DNA from: Bacteroidia bacterium
GTDB taxonomy: Bacteria; Bacteroidota; Bacteroidia; J057
DNA: 64,000 nucleotides
NCBI GenBank assembly: GCA_033391075.1
Contig: JAWPMV010000001.1
Location: 3,658,001-3,722,000, forward strand
Reading direction: 5' to 3'
How positions within the stretch are numbered: the first letter of the stretch is position 1; every line of letters starts with the position of its first letter. Position numbers and translations under genes: made by a program. The notes beneath the pieces were generated by a model. It did no database searches. It was not told the DNA's origin and saw only the letters and a list, made by a program, of their open reading frames with translations. Below are positions 1-8,474 of the stretch, piece after piece.

Positions 1-111
1 TGCATACAAAATGTGTAATTCTTCCTCACTAAGGGGGTCTCTTCCAGTATCTCGGCAGGAAAAAAACAGAACTGAGATAAGGAGTATTAAGCAGAAGTGA
101 TGGATTTTCAT
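1..111 (-). CDS. N-terminus of a lipoprotein, cut by the window edge
   Basis: Reading leftwards from an ATG at 109-111, the frame stays open for 37 codons to base 1. The peptide starts MKIHHFCLILLISVLFFSC, a hydrophobic signal sequence ending in a lipobox-like F-F-S-C with Cys19 as the lipidation site. A charged, polar stretch (RDTGRDPLSEEELH) follows, as expected for the mature start of an outer-membrane lipoprotein. Nothing more can be said about function because the rest lies outside the window. It is transcribed divergently from the CtlX-like gene at 357. Confidence 0.6.
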   Translation of the reverse strand, partial: MKIHHFCLILLISVLFFSCRDTGRDPLSEEELHILYA

Positions 112-356
112 GGTTTGTAAGGTGTATATATCGGAACAAAAAATGACTTAGAAATTCAGGAAGTCTTCTATTTCATCAGCATCGGTATAAATATAAGACG
201 CAGCAAAGAGCTTTTCCATAAAGTCATCCAATAAAATATTTCCATTTTAGAAGGCTTCCCACTGAAAAAAGCGCAATATATTTCGTCCATTTTCAAATTT
301 TTTTAAGGGCTTCCTTATTATAGATTTGGGCATTACATTCGGGCAATTTTTAATAT
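112..356. other. Intergenic region with possible gene remnant
   Basis: This 245-bp gap separates two divergent genes. On the minus strand an open stretch from 246 down to a TAA at 148-150 encodes an acidic, protein-like tail (LDDFMEKLFAAS, then DADEIEDFLNF). It has no convincing start and is closed upstream by an in-frame stop at 247-249. It may be the decayed end of a gene or chance. No clear TAnnTTTG box was found for either flanking gene. Confidence 0.3.
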
Positions 357-1286
357 ATGACAAAACAGATTTCTTCTCATATTCTCATGGTCCGGCCTGC
401 TAATTTTGGCTACAATGCGGAGACAGCGCAGAACAATGCTTTTCAGACAAACGATCAAAGTTTGAGCATTAATAAGATTAAACAAAAGGCCATTCAGGAA
501 TTTGATGACTTCGTGCAGACTTTGAGAAATGCAGGAGTAGATATTATCGTCGCCCAGGATACAGAGGAACCGATAAAAACGGATGCGGTTTTTCCCAACA
601 ACTGGCTTACGACCCATGAAAATGGAGCTGTCATCACTTATCCCATGTATTCAGAAATGAGAAGTCGGGAGAGAAGAGAGGATATAATAGAGGATCTGGG
701 AAAGAGATTTGAGGTAAAGGATCGTTTCCATTTGGAGGGAGGTGAGTCCCAAAATCTCTATCTGGAAGGAACCGGGAGCCTGATCCTCGACAGACCTAAC
801 AAATTGGCTTATGCCTGTACAAGCGACAGAACCAGTGTAGAACTACTGGATAAGTTTTGTTCTTTCACTGGCTACAAAAAAGTTCTCTTTCAATCCGTCG
901 ATCGAAACGGAATTGCGATTTACCATACCAATGTAATGATGGCTTTGGGAGAAACCTTTGTGGTTATTTGCATGGATAGCATTCGCGATTCCGATCAGAA
1001 CCAGGCATTACGCAGACTTTTTGCCAGTAAGGATAAAGAACTTATAGATATAAGCCTGGAGCAAATGGAAGCTTTCGCAGGAAATATGTTGCAGGTTAAA
1101 AATGAAGATGGAGATACTTTCCTGGTTATGTCCAGCCAGGCATATAAGTCCTTAAGAGAAGATCAAATAGACAAAATTCATCAGCATACGAAAATCCTGC
1201 ATAGTCCTTTAGACACGATAGAGGCTTATGGAGGCGGGAGTGCACGTTGTATGATGGCTGAGGTTTTTCTCCCTTTGAAAGTATAG
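357..1286 (+). CDS. ctlX: CtlX-like citrulline/arginine-deiminase-family hydrolase
   Basis: A 309-residue protein of the guanidino-group-modifying (amidinotransferase/arginine deiminase) superfamily, full length for the CtlX group. The N-terminal MVRPANFGYN, the FPNNW motif near residue 80 and LEGGES near residue 125 are typical. His190 (in YHTNVMM) and Cys298 (in GGGSARCMM) sit where the catalytic His and nucleophilic Cys belong. Family members cleave citrulline, arginine or methylarginine through a covalent Cys adduct. The exact substrate cannot be read here; CtlX (citrulline to ornithine) is the closest named type. There is no signal peptide, so it is cytoplasmic. The gene stands alone with a short AT-rich upstream region and no Shine-Dalgarno sequence. 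Confidence 0.8.
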   Translation: MTKQISSHILMVRPANFGYNAETAQNNAFQTNDQSLSINKIKQKAIQEFDDFVQTLRNAGVDIIVAQDTEEPIKTDAVFPNNWLTTHENGAVITYPMYSEMRSRERREDIIEDLGKRFEVKDRFHLEGGESQNLYLEGTGSLILDRPNKLAYACTSDRTSVELLDKFCSFTGYKKVLFQSVDRNGIAIYHTNVMMALGETFVVICMDSIRDSDQNQALRRLFASKDKELIDISLEQMEAFAGNMLQVKNEDGDTFLVMSSQAYKSLREDQIDKIHQHTKILHSPLDTIEAYGGGSARCMMAEVFLPLKV

Positions 1287-1333
1287 TCTTTCGACAAAGT
1301 GTTTTCTGAGGCCTCCTGAGAATTTTTCGGAAC

Positions 1334-1774
1334 TTACTCCTCTACTTCTTCAGCTGATTGAAGCAGGTAGTTCAATTTATCAATATCCTCGATGTTCAAT
1401 TTTAAAATTCCTTTGAAACTGAGGTACTGATCCGTATAGTAAGTCTTGTCGTAAGACGTCAATTCCAATTCCAGGACCGTTTCCGGACCGGCACCTCCAC
1501 AAAAGAAACAAGAGGCAAAGGGATTTTGAGACAGGATGTATCTTTCCGGTTCGATAGGAATGATGTACCCACTGATTTGCACCTCTTTATCTTCCAGATC
1601 TTTTACACTTTGGCCGAAAGTTGGATACGGTAGATACTGGTCAAATTCTTCATAATACTTATCCTCGAAACTGACATCGCTCAGATTCGACCAGTCAATC
1701 TTGATAAGCGGAGGATGAAAGGCCAGCAAAAGAGGCATAGCCAGAGCTAAAATATAGGTAGTTATCTCTTTCAT
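1334..1774 (-). CDS. Exported DUF3299-like protein, copy 2
   Basis: An envelope protein of about 146 residues. A hydrophobic N-terminus (MKEITTYILALAMPLLLAF) is followed by a domain with VKDLEDKEVQISGYIIP and then PFASCFFCGGAGPETVLEL, which resembles DUF3299. A TTG at 1786 abutting the upstream stop could also serve as start; I chose the ATG at 1774 because it begins directly with the signal sequence. It is the last gene of an ABC-transporter operon (4058 to 1334) and a paralogue of its neighbour at 1787. DUF3299 proteins accompany FtsX-type ABC systems, including the zinc-related Zrg system of Vibrio as I recall it. The Cys pair in CFFC could bind metal, but that is inference. Confidence 0.65.
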   Translation of the reverse strand: MKEITTYILALAMPLLLAFHPPLIKIDWSNLSDVSFEDKYYEEFDQYLPYPTFGQSVKDLEDKEVQISGYIIPIEPERYILSQNPFASCFFCGGAGPETVLELELTSYDKTYYTDQYLSFKGILKLNIEDIDKLNYLLQSAEEVEE

Positions 1775-1786
1775 AAGTTCGAGCAA

Positions 1787-2218
1787 TTAATCATTCAACA
1801 CCTGGGCTTTGTCCAAAATATAATTCAACTCTAATTCTGCATCATTCAGCTTAAGAATGCCTCGAAATTCGAGATATTCATCCGTCTCAAATTTTCGGTC
1901 ATAATCTTCCAAGCGCAATTCAATCACAGACTCCTGCCCTGCCCCACCACAAAAAAAGCAGGAGGCAAATGGAAAGGCAGAAAGTACGTATTGCTCACCA
2001 CTTACATCCATAGGAAGGACATAGCCTTTAATTTTTACTTCTTTCCCCTCCAGTCCTTTTACAGACTCACTGAAACTCGGAGTACCATACCAAAAATTTG
2101 CCTCATAATTCTGGACATAAGAATATTCTATCTCCGCAAGAGTTTCCCAGCTCAAATCAAGCTGAGCGGAAAGTCGAGAAGAGGCTAGTATAAATAGGAT
2201 AAAAATAAATTGTCTCAT
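1787..2218 (-). CDS. Exported DUF3299-like protein, copy 1
   Basis: A 143-residue protein with a signal peptide (MRQFIFILFILASSRLSAQ) and the same core as the downstream copy: VKGLEGKEVKIKGYVLP, then PFASCFFCGGAGQESVIEL. The shared CFFCGGAG motif and identical spacing show that the two genes arose by tandem duplication. It starts 3 bp after the permease stop, so it is co-transcribed and probably translationally linked. It is probably a periplasmic accessory of the ABC transporter; a metal-binding role through the paired cysteines is a guess from sequence. Confidence 0.65.
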   Translation of the reverse strand: MRQFIFILFILASSRLSAQLDLSWETLAEIEYSYVQNYEANFWYGTPSFSESVKGLEGKEVKIKGYVLPMDVSGEQYVLSAFPFASCFFCGGAGQESVIELRLEDYDRKFETDEYLEFRGILKLNDAELELNYILDKAQVLND

Positions 2219-2221
2219 AAA

Positions 2222-3445
2222 TCAGGAACTGAGGGTTTCAGCGATATCCGTCCTCCATGCATTGAGGGCCGGTAAAAATGCAGCCAATACACCGAGGATC
2301 AAACTGGCAATTAACAAAAAGCCCTCTTCTTGCATACTCGATAATACGTCAAGATCATATCGGTAGTTGGTTTGGATTAAAGAATCCAGGATCTGGATTC
2401 CCAGGCGACTCATCAGAATACCCGCTATGTATCCAATAATGGCAATCATCAAGCCTTCCAAAACAATCATCATGAACAATTCAGGGCGCGTCGCTCCCAG
2501 GCTTCTCATCAAGGCCAATTCGTATTTGCGGTCGAGCAGATTATTATAGAGGGAAATAAAGATGCTGATTCCAGAAATAATCATGATTGCAATAGCAATC
2601 CCTCGAATCAGTTGAATTCCTACGGCAAAGAGGTCAAAAAGACGATTCACCTCAATAGCAGGCAATGCTGCCTGCATACTCGTTTGGCTATTGACCATTC
2701 GGGGCAGCTGCATCATACCCATAGGACTACGAAACTTGATGAGCATGGCAGTTATATCGCGGTCTTTTTCCTCCACATCATCATGCTCCTCCTCATGTTC
2801 CTCATGCACTCCCCAAATACTTTCGAGACCTGTCAATATCAATTGATCCAGAACAGTACCTGATTTCTCAAGCGTTCCTACTACTTTATAAGGATGATTT
2901 TCATGCGCATTGACTTCTCCTATCAGGCCGTGATTGCTAAAAAACTCATCGCCTATCTTGAGTCCGAGTCTTTCAGCCAGGACTCCTCCCAGCACTACCT
3001 CAAACTCATGATCCCAGGCATTCCCTGCTTCGATTTTCCCTTCGTAGAGTTTCAGGTATTCATCTGTAGTTCCCAGTATTTTAAAGCCTTTGTAGTTATC
3101 TCCAAACGCCAGGGGGATTCCCTGCTCTACCAAAGGATGCTTTTTTAGTTTATTAGCTTCTGCAAGGGAAATATTACCTGTCGGATTATCGATATGATAG
3201 ACACTGCTTAGAATCAATTGAAGAGGACTGCCTTTCGCCCCTATCACCATATCGATCCCCCTGATGTTCTTTTTAAAGCTTTCATCCAAACTTTCCCGCA
3301 TAATCAAAAGCAAGGAAATAATCCCTACTCCCATAGCAAAAAGGAGCAGACTCATAAAAGTCGGCCAGGGTCTTGCCCAAAGATTCTTCCAGCTTATTTT
3401 AAATAGATTCAATTTCTTTTGCTTAGAGTTCGACTCGGTTATCAA
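2222..3445 (-). CDS. FtsX/MacB-type ABC transporter permease
   Basis: A 407-residue inner-membrane protein with FtsX-like topology: one membrane helix near residues 30-50 (TFMSLLLFAMGVGIISLLLI), a large periplasmic domain (about 50-265), and three C-terminal helices separated by RSLGATRPELFMMIV, the coupling region typical of FtsX permeases. A His/Glu-rich stretch (HEEHEEEHDD, near residue 217) in the periplasmic domain could bind divalent metal. No ATG is available near the start. The frame begins with TTG at 3445, overlapping the ATPase gene by 23 bp; a TTG a few codons in (LNLFKISW) is the alternative. It pairs with the ATPase at 3423. Confidence 0.8.
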   Translation of the reverse strand: MITESNSKQKKLNLFKISWKNLWARPWPTFMSLLLFAMGVGIISLLLIMRESLDESFKKNIRGIDMVIGAKGSPLQLILSSVYHIDNPTGNISLAEANKLKKHPLVEQGIPLAFGDNYKGFKILGTTDEYLKLYEGKIEAGNAWDHEFEVVLGGVLAERLGLKIGDEFFSNHGLIGEVNAHENHPYKVVGTLEKSGTVLDQLILTGLESIWGVHEEHEEEHDDVEEKDRDITAMLIKFRSPMGMMQLPRMVNSQTSMQAALPAIEVNRLFDLFAVGIQLIRGIAIAIMIISGISIFISLYNNLLDRKYELALMRSLGATRPELFMMIVLEGLMIAIIGYIAGILMSRLGIQILDSLIQTNYRYDLDVLSSMQEEGFLLIASLILGVLAAFLPALNAWRTDIAETLSS

Positions 3446-4058
3446 TGCGATCCTTCAGACGCTTATCATGGGTAACGATCACTAAGCTCGCTCCAGCGAT
3501 TTCTGCCTGTTCTTTCAAAAGATCCAGCACCTGTTCACAGTTCTTGTCATCAAGCGCACTAGTAGGCTCATCTGCCAAAATCACTTTAGGTTGATTAATA
3601 AGCGCACGAGCAATGGCTACTCTTTGTTGTTCGCCGATACTTAGTCTATGGGGATAGTCTTTCAACTTCCCCCCTAAATTCAATCGACCCAGGGTATCTC
3701 TTATAATCCCACTTCCCCTATTTTCTGATCGGGCAAAAAGCTGGGCCATCTTCAGATTTTCCTCCACGTTCAGGGCCTTGACAAAATGGGCTGACTGAAA
3801 TACCATACCTATGTGTCTTCCCCGAAATATATCCAGGCTAGCTGCCGGCATGCTACTAATTTCTTCTTCGTCTATAAAAATTTGCCCCGAAGAAGGCCGA
3901 ATAAATCCCGCAAGTAAATTGAGAAAGGTAGTTTTCCCTTTTCCCGATTCTCCCAGAATCAAAAGACTTCCCCCTTTCTCGACATCAAGATCAGGAAAAT
4001 GAAAAGTTCGTTCAGGAGTATATGAAAATGCTAAAGCCTGGGTTTGCAACATAGACAT
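3423..4058 (-). CDS. ABC transporter ATP-binding protein (LolD/MacB type)
   Basis: A 211-residue ATPase with Walker A GESGKGKTT (about residues 37-45), a signature loop read as LSIGEQQR, Walker B VILADEPTS and the H-loop VTHD. Small size and an FtsX-family partner place it in the LolD/MacB/FtsE class, whose complexes drive mechanical or lipoprotein work in the envelope rather than classic solute uptake. It is the first gene of the operon ATPase-permease-two DUF3299-like proteins. A -7 box TATATTTG lies at 4070-4077, 11 bp before the ATG. The substrate is unknown; the neighbouring MerC-like gene and palindrome suggest metal homeostasis. Confidence 0.85.
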   Translation of the reverse strand: MSMLQTQALAFSYTPERTFHFPDLDVEKGGSLLILGESGKGKTTFLNLLAGFIRPSSGQIFIDEEEISSMPAASLDIFRGRHIGMVFQSAHFVKALNVEENLKMAQLFARSENRGSGIIRDTLGRLNLGGKLKDYPHRLSIGEQQRVAIARALINQPKVILADEPTSALDDKNCEQVLDLLKEQAEIAGASLVIVTHDKRLKDRIDNRVEL

Positions 4059-4069
4059 GAAATTCCCTG

Positions 4070-4077
4070 CAAATATA
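4070..4077 (-). promoter_or_regulatory. -7 promoter box for the ABC operon
   Basis: On the minus strand this reads TATATTTG, an exact match to the Bacteroidota -7 consensus TAnnTTTG, 11 bp upstream of the ATPase start codon. No good TTTG -33 element is present at the expected distance. Confidence 0.5.
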
Positions 4078-4235
4078 GTTTGAAATCTGTTGAATGCTTA
4101 AATATAAGAGCTTCTTTCCAGCGATTTGAATATTCTCGACCAATGGCTTAGAGGCTTTGACAAACAGGATTTGGGGAGATATGAGGCAATCCGTTGCTAG
4201 CTGACGATCGAAGGCTAAAATTATTTAGAAATATT

Positions 4236-4268
4236 TTTGCAACCCTGTTGCAAGAAGCATTATATTTG
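4236..4268 (+). promoter_or_regulatory. Promoter of the MerC-like gene
   Basis: TTTG at 4236-4239 and TATATTTG at 4261-4268 are separated by 21 bp, an exact match to the Bacteroidota -33/-7 consensus. Transcription should begin only a few bases before the ATG at 4277, giving a very short or absent leader. The palindrome at 4237-4253 covers the -33 element. Confidence 0.65.
4237..4253. promoter_or_regulatory. 17-bp palindromic operator, probable metal regulator site
   Basis: TTGCAAC-CCT-GTTGCAA is a perfect 7-bp inverted repeat with a 3-bp spacer lying on the -33 element of the MerC-like promoter, an ideal position for repression. Fur-family repressors bind inverted repeats of about this length. 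The flanking genes (MerC-like, and an ABC system resembling Zrg) make a Zur- or Fur-type regulator the best guess. No regulator gene is present in this window. Confidence 0.6.
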
Positions 4269-4276
4269 CCCTATCT

Positions 4277-4681
4277 ATGATGAACATCCACAGAAAAGAT
4301 AGAGATAGTAGAGAACTTTCTGATGTATTGGGAATGGGCAGTGCACTTTTATGCCTGCTTCATTGCGTTGCTGCTCCGGTCCTTATCGGATTTGGTGCCA
4401 GCTTACAGGAAGTCCACAGCTCTTTCTTCCTCCATGAATTTTGGGATATTGTCTTTCTTGCATTGGGTTTTATCGCGGTTTTCTTCTCAAGTAAACATAG
4501 CCGAAGCAGCTTCCTGAAGATTCTCTTGTGGACGACTTACCTTTCTCTTTTCTGCAGCGTTTTGCTTCACCATAGCAGCCCCGTGTTTGAATACCTCATA
4601 TATGCTGCTTCTATCATTCTCATCATAGCTCACACCCTCAATTTTCGGAAACTCGTCTTACAGAAAAGTAGCCGTATCTAA
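4277..4681 (+). CDS. MerC-domain membrane protein
   Basis: A 134-residue integral membrane protein with about four helices. The segment LLCLLHCVAAPVLIGFG near residues 24-40, with two cysteines and a His in the first helix (CLLHC), is the hallmark of MerC-family metal transporters. The start can be ATG 4277 or 4280. MerC proteins carry mercury across the inner membrane in mer operons. Bacteroidota chromosomal homologues without mer genes are usually linked to zinc or Fur-type regulation, which fits the palindrome in its promoter. It faces the ABC operon divergently. Confidence 0.75.
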   Translation: MMNIHRKDRDSRELSDVLGMGSALLCLLHCVAAPVLIGFGASLQEVHSSFFLHEFWDIVFLALGFIAVFFSSKHSRSSFLKILLWTTYLSLFCSVLLHHSSPVFEYLIYAASIILIIAHTLNFRKLVLQKSSRI

Positions 4682-4734
4682 ATTGCGATTCAGCACCTGA
4701 GATACTATATTGACCTAAACAAATCGAAACTACT

Positions 4735-7700
4735 ATGTCTCGCCCTATTAGCCTATTTTCCATTTTTTTCCTCCTCCTGATTTTCTTCATCAGTCCTGAA
4801 ATCCAGGCACAAAAGAAAAAGAAGAAAAAGAAAGAAGTAGCAGAAGTTCCTACTCTCACTTACTCAGAAAGCATGTACCAGGCCATGAGCTGGAGAAATG
4901 TCGGTCCTCATCGCGGAGGCCGTTCTACAGCTGTTGCAGGCTTAGCACATGATCCCTTTACTTATTATATGGGAACCACCGGAGGAGGATTATGGAAAAC
5001 TAGTGATGCAGGTGCGAGCTGGAGTAATATCTCCGATGGTTTCTTTCAGACAGGATCTGTGGGGGCTATAGCTATAGCAGATTCAGATCCAAATGTCATT
5101 GTGGTTGGCATGGGTGAATCACCTGTAAGAGGGGTTATGACTTCCCATGGAGATGGGGTTTATAAATCAACGGATGCGGGAAAAACCTGGAAGCATATGG
5201 GCCTGAATAAAGTGCGCCAAATTTCACGGGTTCGTATCCATCCAAAAAATCCTGATCTGATCTATGTTGCCGCCCAGGGGAGTCCGTATGGATATACGGA
5301 AGACCGAGGTATTTATAAAAGTACAGATGGCGGAGAAAATTGGGAGAAAGTTTTGTACGTAAGCGAAAAAGCAGGTGCATCGGATCTGAGTATGGATGCC
5401 CATAATCCTCGTGTACTATATGCCGCTTTCTGGGAACATATCAGACATCCCTGGAAAGTAGTCAGCGGTGGACCTGGTAGTGGAATATATAAAAGTACAG
5501 ATGGAGGGGAAAATTGGGAAGAATTGAGTAAAGGTCTACCGGATTTGATGGGGAAAATCGGAGTTTCAGTTTCTCCCGCAGATCCCAATCGTGTATATGC
5601 CATTATAGAATCCCCGAAAGGAGGGCTGTATCGCTCAGATAATGCCGGAGAATCTTGGAGACTTATCAATGGAGACCGTATCCTGCATGCGAGAAGTTGG
5701 TACTATATGCATGTTTTTGCCAATCCGGTGGATGCCGATCAGGTCGTAGTCTTGAATGCTCCTTACCTTCGTTCCAAAGACGGGGGCAAAAGTTTCAGCC
5801 CTGTAAGAACGCGACATGGGGACAACCATGACCTTTGGTACAATCCCACCAATCCCGATATACAAATCAATGCCAATGATGGAGGTTCAAACATCACCTT
5901 CAATGGAGGAAAAACCTGGAGTATTCAAAGCAATCAGCCTACGGCCCAGTTTTACCGTATAAATGCCGATAACCGCATACCTTACTATATATACGGCGGC
6001 CAACAGGACAACAGCAGCATGGCCGTACCAAGCCGTACAGCTCGCGGAGGAATCTCCGTAAATGATTTTTATCCGGTAGGAGGCTGCGAAAGTGCCTATA
6101 CGGCTTTCGACCCTAATGATCCCAGCATTGTTTATGCGGGTTGTTATCAGGGAATCATCGAAGCCTATAATACGGAAACACGTACCGGCAAAGATGTGAT
6201 GGCCTACTCTTTCCTTGGATTGGGTACACAGCCTAAAGATCAGAAATATCGCTTCAATTGGAATGCCCCAATTCTGGTTTCCAAACATAATCCTGAGGTG
6301 ATTTATCATGCAGGAAATGTATTGCTCAAATCCACCAATAAAGGATTGGCATGGGAAGATATAAGTGGAGATTTGACCAGAAATGTAGATGAGCATCTGG
6401 GCTTTGGCGGCGGACCTATTACCAGTGAAGGAGCCGGTGGAGAAGTATATCATACCATTTACTATATCGCAGAATCCCAAAAAGACGCCGAGACGATTTG
6501 GGCAGGAACAGATGATGGTTTACTTCACCTTACCAAAGATGGTGGAAAAAGCTGGACCAATATCACTCCTCCCAATATCGGGGAAGCCATGATTAATGCG
6601 ATCGAAACTTCCTCTCATGAAGAAGGCACAGCCTATGTTGCTGTAAATAGATACAAATTCAATGACTTTACCCCCCATATCTTTATCACCAAAGATTTCG
6701 GCAATACCTGGGAAAGAAAAGTATCAGGCATAGAGGAAGAAGCCCATGTACGAGTTGTTCGTGAAGATCCCAAAAGAAAGGGCTTACTATATGCAGGTAC
6801 AGAAACCGGTTTGTATATCTCTTTTGATGAAGGAAATAGCTGGAAGAAATTTCAATTGAATCTCCCCATTGTCCCAATTACAGACTTGAAGGTACACCAC
6901 AATGATCTTCTGGCTGCAACCCAGGGACGTGCATTTTGGGTCTTGGATGACCTTACTCCTTTGCATCAGATGGAAGAAAGCATTTCAGATGCCCAGGCCC
7001 ATCTCTTTCAACCCCGAAATCCTTATCTCTATGGAGGTGGAAGAAATGACCGCTCCAAGACCCTGGGGGTAAATCCGGATAATGGAACCGTCTTCTTCTA
7101 TACCCTCGCCAGCGACAGCTTGAAGCCCACTGCAAAGATTTATGATGAAGGAGGAAACTTGATCCGGGAGATCAAAAAAATGCCTGCAAAAGAAGGGATG
7201 AACAAATGGGTATGGAATATGCAGACTGAGAAGATAGAAGGAATAAAAGGGATCATGGTTATTGGAGGGTTAAATGGCTTTGAAAAAGGACCGGGCAATT
7301 ACAGAATGGAAATGTTTGTTGGTGAAGACACTTTGAGTAGAAGTTTCAAAGTATTGCCTGATCCACGTTTTGGAGCCTCACTCAGAGAATACCAGGAAAA
7401 AGAAAGCAGCATGATCAAAGCCTATGATGCTGTTACAGATCTTTATGCTTCTGTAAGGGATTTACGAGCCGCAAATAAGCAGATTTCTTCTTTTCTGGAA
7501 CTATTGGGAGACGATCACGAAGAACTGACGAAAGAAGGAAAATCTATTCAGAAAGAAATCAAGGAATTGGAAGCTCTATTGATCCAGCCGAAACAAAAAA
7601 CATTTCAGGATGTAATTAATTTCGAGAATAAACTGGACGCGAATCTGGTATACATCATGGGTGCAATTGATGGTTCTCCCCCACCCGTAACACAAGGGCA

Positions 7701-7842
7701 GAAAGATCGTTTAGTTGATGTTCTTGCGGATTGGCAGGAAGTTTCTGCAAGGATTGATCAGCTTTTGGGAGAAAAACTCTCTGCATTTAATCAGGCAATC
7801 AAAGCGAAAGATATCCCCCTTATTCAAGTGGGAAATGAATAA
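4735..7842 (+). CDS. Secreted VPS10/Asp-box beta-propeller protein
   Basis: A 1035-residue exported protein. The signal peptide ([26 protein letters not shown]) is followed directly by a run of seven lysines. The body contains many Asp-box (BNR) repeats of the form S-T-D-x-G-x-x-W, for example [27 protein letters not shown] (twice), RSDNAGESW and TKDGGKSW, which build sortilin/VPS10-type propellers over about residues 50-740. The C-terminal 250 residues form a beta domain and then an alpha-helical region. Bacteroidota homologues are often labelled glycosyl hydrolase, but no sialidase-type catalytic set is evident. It may bind carbohydrate or protein; enzymatic activity is unproven. Confidence 0.75.
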   Translation: MSRPISLFSIFFLLLIFFISPEIQAQKKKKKKKEVAEVPTLTYSESMYQAMSWRNVGPHRGGRSTAVAGLAHDPFTYYMGTTGGGLWKTSDAGASWSNISDGFFQTGSVGAIAIADSDPNVIVVGMGESPVRGVMTSHGDGVYKSTDAGKTWKHMGLNKVRQISRVRIHPKNPDLIYVAAQGSPYGYTEDRGIYKSTDGGENWEKVLYVSEKAGASDLSMDAHNPRVLYAAFWEHIRHPWKVVSGGPGSGIYKSTDGGENWEELSKGLPDLMGKIGVSVSPADPNRVYAIIESPKGGLYRSDNAGESWRLINGDRILHARSWYYMHVFANPVDADQVVVLNAPYLRSKDGGKSFSPVRTRHGDNHDLWYNPTNPDIQINANDGGSNITFNGGKTWSIQSNQPTAQFYRINADNRIPYYIYGGQQDNSSMAVPSRTARGGISVNDFYPVGGCESAYTAFDPNDPSIVYAGCYQGIIEAYNTETRTGKDVMAYSFLGLGTQPKDQKYRFNWNAPILVSKHNPEVIYHAGNVLLKSTNKGLAWEDISGDLTRNVDEHLGFGGGPITSEGAGGEVYHTIYYIAESQKDAETIWAGTDDGLLHLTKDGGKSWTNITPPNIGEAMINAIETSSHEEGTAYVAVNRYKFNDFTPHIFITKDFGNTWERKVSGIEEEAHVRVVREDPKRKGLLYAGTETGLYISFDEGNSWKKFQLNLPIVPITDLKVHHNDLLAATQGRAFWVLDDLTPLHQMEESISDAQAHLFQPRNPYLYGGGRNDRSKTLGVNPDNGTVFFYTLASDSLKPTAKIYDEGGNLIREIKKMPAKEGMNKWVWNMQTEKIEGIKGIMVIGGLNGFEKGPGNYRMEMFVGEDTLSRSFKVLPDPRFGASLREYQEKESSMIKAYDAVTDLYASVRDLRAANKQISSFLELLGDDHEELTKEGKSIQKEIKELEALLIQPKQKTFQDVINFENKLDANLVYIMGAIDGSPPPVTQGQKDRLVDVLADWQEVSARIDQLLGEKLSAFNQAIKAKDIPLIQVGNE

Positions 7843-7880
7843 AATTGTAAGAATAGGTCAAGTTCAACGACAATTCTGAT

Positions 7881-8405
7881 ATGAGGAAATATTTATTTAC
7901 ATCCGGCTATAGCCTTTTGATAGTAGCTGTCTTTAGCCTGCTCCTTGTTGGATGCAAATCCGGGGGCAAAGATAATTCCAGCTTTTCCCAACCTTTGGAA
8001 CCTAAATTTGTGAAAGAAGGAAGTTTAACCCTCATTGATAAAGACAATCAGGCCAGTATTCGCCAGATTGATATAGAGATTGCAGATGAACCGGAAAGTA
8101 TTGAAATCGGATTGATGTATCGCCGGAACATGAGCGATAGTCAGGGAATGCTATTTATCTTCCCGGCATCGGAACCCCGCTCTTTTTGGATGCGAAATAC
8201 CTATATCTCTCTGGATCTGATCTTTATTGATTCCGAAAACAGGATAGTCAATATCCAAAAAAATGCCTCTCCAATGTCTGATAAATCCTTGCCCAGCACC
8301 GCTCCAGCACAATATGTACTCGAGGTGATCGGTGGCTTTTCTGACAAATATGGATTAGAAGCCGGAGACCTGATCAGTTTTGAACGAATAAAAAATCCTG
8401 CCTGA
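7881..8405 (+). CDS. DUF192-domain lipoprotein
   Basis: A 174-residue lipoprotein (signal sequence ending LLLVGC, Cys at about residue 25) carrying a complete DUF192 domain. Recognisable pieces are IEIADEPESIEIGLMYR, MLFIFPASEPRSFWMRNT, LDLIFIDSENRIVNI and YVLEVIGGFSDKYGLEAGD. DUF192 is a small beta-fold of unknown biochemical role, common as periplasmic or lipoprotein forms. It lies 38 bp after the propeller gene on the same strand, so co-transcription is possible. Family assignment is firm; function is unknown. Confidence 0.85.
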   Translation: MRKYLFTSGYSLLIVAVFSLLLVGCKSGGKDNSSFSQPLEPKFVKEGSLTLIDKDNQASIRQIDIEIADEPESIEIGLMYRRNMSDSQGMLFIFPASEPRSFWMRNTYISLDLIFIDSENRIVNIQKNASPMSDKSLPSTAPAQYVLEVIGGFSDKYGLEAGDLISFERIKNPA

Positions 8406-8474
8406 TTGAATTTCTGTCATCTTTAAGACATACCCAAGCCAGACTATCGACTATTTTTGATTGTCTAGTTTGGT

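Noticed and set aside
148-246. Acidic protein-like tail on the minus strand
   Set aside because: No start codon context and an in-frame stop just upstream; not called as a gene, mentioned as a possible remnant.
1305-1327. Hairpin-like sequence after the CtlX gene
   Set aside because: The stem has a central mismatch and is too short to support a terminator call, though a T run follows.
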